From positions 1 to 50,882 of the forward strand of contig CAXKVV010000828.1 of NCBI GenBank assembly GCA_964058805.1: DNA of 50,882 nt. The letters are read 5' to 3'. Under the pieces are notes generated by a model. It was given only the letters and a program-made list of their open reading frames with translations. It made no database searches and was not told the DNA's origin. The number at the start of each line of letters is the position of its first letter. The stretch's first letter is position 1. This document shows positions 27,392 to 36,153 of the stretch, in pieces. Source of the stretch: Schoenoplectus triqueter (Eukaryota > Streptophyta > Magnoliopsida > Poales > Cyperaceae). A program made the translations under genes and the position numbers.

Positions 27392-27396
27392 ATCTT
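27392..27396. repeat. Target-site duplication atctt, left copy
   Basis: The satellite motif tgcatcttactta is split. atctt lies directly before the LTR here and again directly after the other LTR at 48298-48302. Confidence 0.95.
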
Positions 27397-27661
27397 TGTG
27401 CGACCCTTTTTCGCGCGCCGCCGCACCGCCGCCGGGCGATGGGTTCTGCGGAAGAAGGACACGGAGATCCCCCCTCAATATGCATCCAAAATCTTATATT
27501 CCCTGAGTTTATTTTGATGCGACCCTTTTTCGCGCGCCGCCGCACCGCCGCCGGGCGATGGGTTCTGCGGAAGAAGGACACGGAGATCCCCCCTCAATAT
27601 GCATCCAAAATCTTATATTCCCTGAGTTTATTTTGATTGTCCCACCGGGCGTGCCAGATCC
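27397..27661 (-). repeat. Stacked LTR-terminal units with an embedded old primer binding site (3' LTR copy)
   Basis: The terminal segment (gcgaccctttttcgcgcgcc through ggagatccc) occurs three times, starting at 27397, 27518 and 27662. The first two units are 119-121 bp and end in ttccctgagtttattttga. Between the second unit and the inner LTR end at 27662 lies tgtcccaccgggcgtgcca (27638-27656) plus gatcc. In element sense this is an LTR end, ggatc, then tggcacgcccggtgggaca, which is the current primer-site arrangement with one base changed in 18. So an older LTR end, primer site and leader fragment are now part of the LTR. Confidence 0.92.
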
Positions 27662-27898
27662 TGTGCGACCCTTTTTCGCGCGCCGCCGCACCGCCGCCGG
27701 GCGATGGGTTCTGCGGAAGAAGGACACGGAGATCCCTCCCGAGCGTGCATCTGATGGGTGTCGGCCGATTCTGCCGGTTAGAGATATTTGGATGCACATT
27801 CAGGGGGTTTTTAGTGATTGTGAGTTCTTGTAGATTCCGGTGGGCGCAAGCCCCCACCGTTAATTACCCTGGGCTACGAACCTCGAGGCACCTCTGGA

Positions 27899-28520
27899 TC
27901 TTTGAAAGAGAGAAGCAAATAGTATAGTTAAGAGATGGGCAAGTGGTCGTCTAAGTTTATAAAAATGGATCTACGGAAGATGAACCTACCAACAGACCGG
28001 TTCAATCTATGGAAGACAAAACCTACAAACAGATCGGTTTTGTCCTATGGGGACAAACCTACAAACAGACCGGTTCAGTCCATGCCACCTCGAGATGTAA
28101 CCTTACCAACAGACCAGGTTAATCTCTTCATAGGGGGCTTGAGGTGAGTCTACATACAGACCGACTCGACCTCCGTTGATCTAGAAGATAAACCTACAAA
28201 CAGACCGGTTCAATCTTAACTAGTCAACAACCAATCACACAAAATACAACTCGAAGCACTGAGCCGGTTGATCTTGAGGTTGGTGAATCAGGAGAAGGGT
28301 GGCTATGGCCCACGTATTTCTTCTCACTGATCTTCTAGATCATGAATTCGTAGCACTAAGCCGATTCATAAACCTAGGAAACACAATTGCACACAATGTC
28401 AAACCTGAAACGCTGGGCCAGTTCAACATTGAGGCATGTGTTAGTGAAGGAACCTACCTACAGAACGGTTCACATTCACTGTTTTGTGGATGAATCTACC
28501 AACAGACCGATTCAATCTCA
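27899..28520 (-). repeat. Cluster of about eight GAACCGGTCTGTTTGTAGGT-type repeats in R-U5
   Basis: On the + strand, variants of aacctacaaacagaccggtt recur at irregular spacing, some at 30-50 bp and others farther apart. The cluster is also present, in the opposite orientation, in the older LTR at about 3140-3690, so it is conserved in the family. It could be a protein- or RNA-binding array; no function is shown. Confidence 0.75.
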
Positions 28521-28719
28521 CATTCTCGGGAAATGAGTCAGGAGACAAACTCGTCGACGGACGAGTTCAGTCTTGCCAGCTCAAATGGTCATGAATTACT
28601 TGTTCATGACACCGAGTCATTAAGATGTCACTTCGCTAGGACATCGTAATGTTCTTCATCTTCAAAGTCGACATATCTCTCCATGCTGATGTCGTAGCTT
28701 TGGTCAATCTTCAACGAAC

Positions 28720-29139
28720 GTCAAGATGTTCTTGTCTCGACTAATCATTCTATGGGTTGCATTACTTGTGCAAAATTACTATGTAGCCCTACACCCCTTG
28801 TGTGAGCATATTCAATCATGAGTTACTTGCTCATGGCAGCGAGTCATTAAGATGTCACCTCTCTAGGACATCGTAATGTTCTTCTTCTTCAGAGTCGACG
28901 TATATCTTCATGTTAATATCGTAGCTCTGGTTATTCTTCATCAAACATCAAGATGTTCTTGTCTCGATGTATCTTCTCAGGTCGCTATCGAAGCCTTAAT
29001 CTTCTCATGTCAAGATGTTCTTGTCTCAACGCATCTTCTTCATATTGCTATCAAAGCCTTAATCTTCTCACGTCGAGATGTTCTTGTCTCAACGTATCTT
29101 ATTATTCTTCATCAAGTGTCGAGATGTTCTTGTCTCGAC
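28720..29139 (-). repeat. Five self-complementary GTCGAGATGTTCTTGTCTCGAC repeats in R-U5
   Basis: Copies lie at about 28720, 28948, 29009, 29072 and 29118. The best copies pair gtcgaga with tctcgac around an 8-nt loop; others carry mismatches in the stem. The matching set is in the 5' LTR near 43404-43823, and an older set lies near 2480-2990. Confidence 0.7.
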
Positions 29140-29204
29140 GTATCTTTCTAAATGTTGTGCAAATATTCTCATGTGACTTTACACTCCTTGTGTGAGCATT
29201 TTTT

Positions 29205-29270
29205 TTATTCATCTCAAAATACACAAAGCCCATATAATATCTCTTATTATTATCTCTATTATAAAGATGC

Positions 29271-29311
<41 letters not shown>

Positions 29312-30470
29312 TCATTTATTCTATTTATCTATGTAGAAAATTATTTACAAAAATAATAAGAAAAGGGGTAGCTATTAACTTAGAACTTTATTTATATTTT
29401 TGGGATTTTTATAATAGCTAAAATAGTAGAATTTTATTTTTATTATTTCTAAACTCTATTTATTCTATAGAAAATCACTTACTAAAATAATAGAAAATAA
29501 AATGGCTATGATTTTTACTTGTATTTTTAAAATGTTCATAATAGCTAAAGTAATAGGATTTTATTATTATATTCTATTATATTGAAATACTATTCATTAT
29601 GTAAGAATCATTTACAAAATTAAAAGGTGGTTAGCTATACTATTTATTATTTTTATATATTTCTATATTATTATTATTTTTTTTATATCTATAATAGCTA
29701 AAAGAAATCATTACTAATATTCTATTCTATTTATTATACTATTCATTATATCTATTTTTATCATTTCTATTTACTATCTATAGAAAAATATAAGATTTTT
29801 TATTATTACTATTATTAGTTGAAAAATAGTTATAAGAGATGAAATTTATTATACTTTTATTACAACTATTAATTTTATTACATTTTATTCATCAAAAGTA
29901 TATTTTTATATATTTGTAAAGAAATACAAAAGAAATACAATTCATATTATAAAACTATATTATTCTTTATTGTAAAAGAAAATGTATTTATTACCATAGT
30001 AGTATATTTTGTATATTTTGTGCTATTTATTTTTATTATTCTTTTTACAGAAAATATCAATATAATATCTATTATTATATATATTTTTTTATTTATCAAA
30101 GAATGTAGCTAATCTCACTTTTATTATAGCATATTACTATCATCATTATTATTTCATGGAAAATCACTTGAAAAACCACTAAAATATATCTAGTTATTAT
30201 TTATGATTTTTATTTGTATTTTTGGAATTTTTATAGTATTTAAAATGACAAGTCAAATCTAGGTCAACTATATCAATATATGTGATGTTTTTTGCTTTAA
30301 AATTGTTTTATCATGATTATATTTCTAAAACTGGAATATTATTGTATAGAAAAATAGTATGAAAAATAATAAAATTTTAGAAATAAATTTGAGTCAATTT
30401 GGAGTTCAATAGCATTTTCAAATCATTTATTTACTATTTAATCTTAATATTCTGTTATTAACTTAATGGG
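29205..30470. repeat. AT-rich block of the 3' LTR with (TTA)n near 29277-29311
   Basis: About 1.25 kb of A/T-rich sequence, duplicated at 43889-45154 in the 5' LTR and related to 1290-2340. No maintained coding frame. Confidence 0.8.
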
Positions 30471-31161
30471 CTTATGAATTGGGCCAGTTTTATTTTATTT
30501 TTATTTCCCTACGAATGGGCCCAATCTATAACTGGACCATATCCCTTTTATTATTATTCTTCTTTTAGTTCCTGTTGGGCTCAATACGTTACTGGGCCGG
30601 CCTCTCTAGTATCATCTCTCAAATAATACATGCCACCGGATCTGCTCTGAGATTAGTGCTAACTAAGATCAGAGACTGGGATCATTTCATTACACCTTTA
30701 CTTATAATCTTCGTCCGATCATCATTAGATCTGTGCAGATACATCAAAATCCGTGTTATTGAATCAAACGATACCGCCTTCTCCGACGACTTACTCCGGT
30801 GATCCCCGTCTCCGGTGAAAGATCAGGATATACGAATAGCATCGCCTTGTTCTGTAGAACTCGACTGCCACCTCTGATCGAAGATCTGGACGGTGATTTG
30901 CTGTGCACGTCAGTACCATTTCTGGTACCGGTTACAGACTCGGTACCAAAATCAACGACCATTCCGAGTTCAATTGCTCACCTAATCTTTACTTATCCAT
31001 ATACATTGATCATTATGTGGGTGCGTCTGCCATGAATCCAGTTATTGGATAATCAATTCACTTGAAATTGATCTGTGTCAGCGTTATGGCACAATTCTTG
31101 CAAAATTTGGTATCGAGTTGAATTTTCTTGCTCATTCAATACTCTTATTCAAGATTCTTCA

Positions 31162-31493
31162 TGCCTAAAGGCCCACCTGACCATAGTCAGGGCCAGTGGC
31201 TTTACCAATTCATGAATGATTCAAACAAATGCAAATTCTCACAAACAAGCATCTTTATTTCAGAAATCAAATGATTTTAATTGCTTCTTTCTATTAAAAT
31301 CTACACAAAATTAGGATCAATCAACTACCATTCTTGAGTCAATACTTATTCAAAATCGAGAGAGATGAACAGATAACATGAAGTTTATTGCATATTAGTA
31401 ACAGAATAGTGACTCAATTGAAATTCTTTATTTATGTGGTTAATCCAGGCCTAAAGGCTCGCCAAACACTTTGTGTTTGGGCCAGTGGCTCGC
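31162..31493 (-). other. Pair of hairpins with the same frame and different stems (3' LTR)
   Basis: Two sites, 31162-31203 and 31448-31493, share gcctaaaggc on one side and ggccagtggct on the other. The stem between them differs: ctgac/gtcag in one, caaacac/gtgtttg in the other, each self-complementary. The 5' LTR has the same pair at 45846-45887 and 46132-46177. Both lie downstream of the TATA box, so they should be in the transcript. Confidence 0.55.
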
Positions 31494-32034
31494 TGGATAT
31501 CACCTCCATGATCAATCTAAGGTTCATTTATCAGAAATGGAGAAATAGGGAGGAAAATGGAAAATTAGCAATCAAGAAACAATAAGAACCAGAAAGAAGA
31601 TTAATTGAATCAACAGTAGTCAGGCATTGAACATTTAAGTCGAAATTTGCAAGAGTAATGAGAAAGAATCAAAAGATTAACTTACTCCATGAATGCTATT
31701 AATCACCTGTGCTATTAACCAGTATTATTGGTTTGCAATTCCTTCACTGGTCTTTTAATCTCCTTCAGCTTCAATCTAGGCCCAATGATCTCTTGAGGAA
31801 CCCTAAACAATCTTGCAACCAAGTTCTCAAGCTTAGCCGAGATCAATTGGTTTAGTGGAGCAAAAGGTCATGAATTCCAGGGATTATAATTATTCTCTCT
31901 TTGTATCCTTTCTGTATTGCTGACTGAGTTCTACAAGTTAATACTGAGATCAATCCGCCAGCAAATCAGATTGGTGTAGTGGTTATCAACTGAGAGAGTG
32001 TGAATTGGGGGGGCTTGATCAATTTGCTCCAGAG

Positions 32035-32042
32035 TTTATATA
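32035..32042 (-). promoter_or_regulatory. TATA box of the 3' LTR
   Basis: Element-sense sequence is cctataTAAActc, a consensus plant TATA box. It predicts a start site about 30 nt downstream, near 32005, giving U3 of about 1.6 kb and R-U5 of about 4.6 kb. The position is inferred from the motif only. Confidence 0.5.
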
Positions 32043-33243
32043 GGCTTCAATTATGCTCCAATCATGGCCAACTGTGTTTCTTTTCGCACCAATTGTGCTT
32101 TCTTAATCCCTCGGATCGATGAGGTGGCATGATCACAGCCCTTGATCCAATAATTCAACAGTGTGGATCAGCCCAATGTGTGTTTGTTGTCAGTAGATTA
32201 TGAAGTCTGGATCGCCAGCATGGCATGGTAGGTGCTGCTCCATTCTTCCCTGCTCCTATCTCTTCAAATGCCGAGCGAATTAGTTCAATTTCTTTGCTCT
32301 CGGTTCTATACACCAATTCCATTATGAAAAACATGTAAAAGGGGGTTAATTCATGTCAGCAACTGCTTCAACAGAATCGTGGGGCCCACACGATGCTTCT
32401 CCAACCGCCAATTTGTCTAATTAGTTCCCAAATTATCCAATTAGGTTTTATACTCGATTCTTTTCCTTCTTGATGCGAGTGATATACGGTGCACCATTTT
32501 AAAAATCGATTACTTCAACGGATTCTCCTCATCGAGAGCTCTTCAGTGATATTTTGTTTGCAAAATTCCATCGCCGATTGAGCCATCTTCCATTTCTGAT
32601 CGTTTTCTGTTACACCAACTCGAGCAGGCAGAGAAAAGCTCTCATGGGAGAAGGGAGATGAACTCCTGCCTCTGTGGGACCCGTCGGCAGTGAAAGAGAT
32701 GAGAGACAGAAATGGCGCATTTCGGGTAAACATGGTGCGCAAAGAACGGTCCCACTTGTCATATTTAATGAGATACAAAGAGAGTGAACCGAGTCCATGC
32801 AAGTTTCCCTTTAATTCAAAAACCCTCTTCAGCGCCATACAAGTGCCTCCTTTGTTTAGCATCCCCAATTTGTACACAGAAACTCTTGGCTCCCCAAGTT
32901 GTACCCAAAGAGACTTGTGATCAAATCTCAGCCTTCAGATTAATCTCATTTCTTTTCTCCAATTTATTTTAACAGATCCCTATATCCAAAAATCATGAAA
33001 TTTTCACCAAAATTCTCTAAAATCATGATGATTATCCCTGTAATTTTTAATTCCATTTTTGCCCCTGTCTGCTTGTGCTAAAAATTCCATGATCAATAAA
33101 ACCCTATTTTATTCTTATAAAATCCCTATTTATCAGTTGTAGCTCAGTGTCTCTGCCAATTCTCTCTCTCCTGCAGAAACCACCCTAACTAAATATCAAT
33201 TAGACTTATATTGATATTCATTAGGGTTTGATTTGATCAAATG

Positions 33244-33497
33244 CTGACTACTTATCAGCAATTAATACAAATCTAGACTTGATCAGGTGGTTGCTCCCAG
33301 CTTTGGCACCTGATCAGTCTTGTGAAAATGACTTTCAATCCCTTAACATGAGGGTAATTTGGTCATAGAGCTGACTACTTATCAGCAATTGACACAAATT
33401 AAAGCATGGTTAGGTGGTTGCTCACAGCTTTGGCACCAGGTCAGCCTTGAAAGCAAAAATCACATTGAGATTTCTCATGATTGGTTGTATCAAAATA
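33244..33497 (-). repeat. 127-bp tandem duplication at the start of U3 (3' LTR)
   Basis: ctgactacttatcagcaatt occurs at 33244 and 33371, followed in each unit by aggtggttgctc(c/a)cagc and tttggcacc. The first unit contains a 9-bp perfect stem, gatcaggtg/cacctgatc. The 5' LTR copy starts at 47928. Confidence 0.8.
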
Positions 33498-33613
33498 CTG
33501 GCTTGGCATTGATACTATTCCATGTAGTACAGGGATTGTACTGCTTCAGCTCATAGGGTTTGATCTTGGCTTTCTCTCTTGTATTTCTTCCTTCAACCTT
33601 TCAGGGGTAAACA

Positions 33614-33640
33614 AAGAGCCACCCACCAAAGCGGGTCCTG
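33614..33640 (-). other. Position of the polypurine tract; only a G-rich, weak match
   Basis: In element sense the bases before the 3' LTR are ctttggtgggtggctctt, which is G/T-rich rather than a clean purine run. By position this should prime plus-strand synthesis. It is either a diverged tract or not the real one. Confidence 0.3.
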
Positions 33641-34430
33641 AAGAATTTGGCAATTTGAAGGGCCTGCTTTGGTGCACATATTCGACACACCTCTCTCCTT
33701 CTTAGGGTTCAGGCTAGACTTCGATAGATTTTCCTTTAATCAGATTCTTCTCATGAGCGCAACATGGTGGGGCCTGTCCTCTCAGCCTCTCGCTCGTGGG
33801 ATAATGGTGCATGTACTCAGCCTCCTGCTGAGCTACCTGCTTCAGCCACTATGGGAATAGGTAAAGATAGCATCTCTCGGCTACCTTATTCGCCTTCTTT
33901 CTCTTTTCTTTCACTGTTGGGGATGCTGATCGCCTGCTTTGCTATTTTCTCATCTCTTCTTTCGCAGTATGGGAGATTTTTCATAAGCTCTTTACATTTT
34001 ACACTCTCAATCTTAGTTGCAAAAGTGCTTAATACAGCTGCTTTTATTTTCACATAGCATCTAAGTACAAAAATAGAAAAAGGGAAAACTTTATAGCACC
34101 CTATTGCACTTATTCTATACATAGCTTCTCTTTATTTATTACAATACAGAACTTAAGTAACCGTGGTATTTTACGGATACCGAACCTGTCTGTATTGACC
34201 TCTAGGCCGGGTACAGAATAAACCCGTTTATCCCTTTATTACTGATGGATAAACTTACCAGTATCAATTGGATTATGGATGCAATTGATAACACCATTTT
34301 GTGGATGTTCCTTATATATTGACATTTATTTTGTGGAAGCTCACCCACTCTCCCCTCATTTGTGCACCGTTGTGTGCTAAAGTGGAAACTCACATTCACT
34401 CATCTCCACTCAATTTACTTTGTGGGGGTA

Positions 34431-34905
34431 CTACCCTCAAACATCCATCACGCATCCCTGCGAGACAGGCTTTCATCGGGTAGGTCCGCTCTCCATGACC
34501 TGAGTCACTTCTTTAAGCGAATTACTTTATTTGACACTGAATGTTGGGCAAAGCATAAACCCTTAGTCTGACCCCTCCATGATCTATTTTGGGATTAGAA
34601 ATAGATCACCTCCTTGGGCGTGTGGTACTTTTGCGGATGAATGTACCCAACCTAGTTTTTATATTTTAGCTACCCTCAAACATCCATCACGCATCCCTGC
34701 GAGACAGGCTTTCATCGGGTAGGTCCGCTCTCCATGACCTGAGTCACTTCTTTAAGCGAGCCGCTTTGTTTAACATGAAATGTCGGGTACAAGCGTAAAC
34801 CCTTGATCTGACCCCTCCATGACATGTCGTGGGATTATGACATACCATTTCTTCGGGCGTGTGGTGCTTTTACGGATGAATGCACCCAACCTGGCTTTGT
34901 ATAAC
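34431..34905 (-). repeat. 249-bp tandem repeat, two copies, in the 3' untranslated region
   Basis: Units start at 34431 and 34680 with ctaccctcaaacatccatca. The first 90 or so bases of the two copies are nearly identical, and the remainder is diverged but collinear (cctccatga, gggattat, ggcgtgtggt, cggatgaatg). Confidence 0.85.
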
Positions 34906-35580
34906 ACTCATGGTGTCGGGGACAAAGGTGGCAACCCCTTATTGAAAAGATTTTATTATTATTTTTTTATTATTTTTATTATCATTTTTTTTATGAGTAG
35001 GAAAATAGGTTTTTATTGTTTTACATATATATCCATTTATTTTATTAGAAGAAGGCAGATTTTTGGTTATTAGTGATATATGTTACTAATAATACGAGAG
35101 TTATTTATTTACATGCCCTCAGAAGCGACTATTTACTAGCCACCAATTTGCTCGACCTATCCCTTGGTTTGCGCCGCGGGCGACCAATATGAGCAACTTT
35201 CGTCATTGGGCAACAGATAGTTTGAGGGACAAACTGCAAACCCTGCCCATTTTTGTGTTTATTCTGTATCAAATGGACAAACCCAGTGGTATTTGTATTG
35301 TGAGCCCAAACACCAAAGCTCTCGCCTTACATTCTCGCGTGGTTTTGGCGTTGTATTCTCTTATTCTATATTTTTTTATTTTTTATAGGGCTAAATGTGT
35401 TTGTGTGGTTTTGGATTTTTGGATGCATTCTATTTACAAATGCACAAGTAGGGTTTTAGGATTTTTATGCAAAGTGGAGGTTAGACATGGGTTTGTGTTT
35501 CGTGCACGTGTGTGTAAACGAACACTTATTCCCTCCTTATTTATTTACAATAGATACTACTCGATCGGCCCCGCTCCGGG

Positions 35581-36153
35581 CTATGTGTAGTACTTCTTCA
35601 GGTATCGTCCATTAATCGGTGGCATGGGCCTCTCACCTTCATGATCTATGAGTTGGTATGCGTCGCCCTCGTATACCTTCTCAATTACATATGGCCCTTC
35701 CCAATTCGGGGAGAATTTTGGGCCGATGTGCCGACCAATGATCGGCCTTTTAAGGACAAGAACAAGCTCTCCTTGTTGAAATGCCCTGACTCGCGCCATT
35801 TTGTCATATGCCCTTGCCATTTTTGCCTGATATATTTCGAGGTTCTGCTGGGCTATTAACCTCTTCTCGTCCATGGCATCCAACTCGTCCAATCTGAGTT
35901 GTTGGCATTCATCCATGGTCATATCATTTTGCATAGCCACCCGCAATGACGGTAGTTCCACCTCAAGAGGGAGGACGGCTTCAACCCCAAAAGCCAAAGA
36001 ATACGGGGTAGCTTGTGTAGGTGTTCGGTACGTGGTCCGATAAGCCCATAATGCCTCCTGTAGACGATTATCCCAGTCCCGTTGGTTGCCGTCTACGGTC
36101 TTCTTCATGATATTTATTAGGGTTTTGTTAAAGGCTTCGGCCAGGCCATTGGC
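35581..36153 (-). other. Integrase C-terminal remnant (core end plus GPY-type module)
   Basis: Residues about 1930-2119. It begins in the last helix of the catalytic core (ANGLAEAFNKT, LQEALWAYRTTYRT), continues through TPYSLAFGVEAVLP and ends with the C-terminal module and KKYYT. The zinc domain and the catalytic D,D residues are absent, so it cannot catalyse integration. Confidence 0.88.

Larger units (their letters stand above)
15797..27396. repeat. AT-rich tandem satellite array, monomer about 183 bp
   Basis: The block ggagtaattatattaattt, then tagttatgcggcc, aacttgtttaaacag, tttttaatgcatcttactta and ttcatatcgaagtgttaatt, repeats about 63 times in constant order. Successive tagg(c/t)ata landmarks at 22232, 22415, 22598, 22781 and 22965 give spacings of 183-184 bp. 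Monomers are individually diverged and fall into recognisable types. Those at the left edge are most degraded and carry internal deletions, for example near 18670. A monomer this close to nucleosome length is typical of plant centromeric, pericentromeric or knob satellites. The 60-65 codon open frames inside it are by-products of the repeat. Confidence 0.95.
27397..33613 (-). repeat. 3' LTR (element sense), 6,217 bp
   Basis: It is identical in length to the 5' LTR. By reading I found six single-base differences: 28055/42739, 29017/43701, 30384/45068, 32122/46806, 32719/47403 and 33584/48268. That is about 0.1 percent divergence. Order in element sense: a U3 with a 127-bp direct repeat, TATA box, paired hairpins, GC-rich leader-like segment, 1.2 kb AT-rich block, two clusters of short repeats, GC-rich hairpin and stacked termini. 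Confidence 0.95.
33614..35580 (-). other. 3' untranslated region of the retrotransposon
   Basis: About 2 kb between the stop codon and the 3' LTR. It holds the 249-bp tandem repeat and a T-rich stretch near 34935-35060. There is no sense ORF. Antisense open frames (33764-34057 and 35189-35590) have no recognisable domains. Tat-lineage elements are known to carry variable tandem repeats, and sometimes an antisense ORF, in this position. Confidence 0.7.

Noticed and set aside
15797..27396. CRISPR-like array
   Set aside because: The repeats are long, diverged and contiguous, with no spacers. This is eukaryotic satellite DNA.
27558..27833. Overlapping GC-rich frames of 60-96 codons at both LTR ends and at 3845-4055
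   Set aside because: These frames run through the stacked terminal repeats on both strands. Low-complexity GC sequence with few stops explains them.
32515..32877. 120-codon minus-strand frame in the LTR, intact in both LTRs (also 47199-47561)
   Set aside because: It lies in element sense and is identical in both copies, but LTR identity explains that. No domain or codon bias is visible, and overlapping frames of similar length exist on the other strand.
35189..35590. 133-codon + strand frame in the 3' untranslated region, a candidate antisense ORF
   Set aside because: Some Tat elements carry an antisense ORF here, but this one has no recognisable domain and overlaps the end of the sense ORF. 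The 33764-34057 frame is equally unconvincing.
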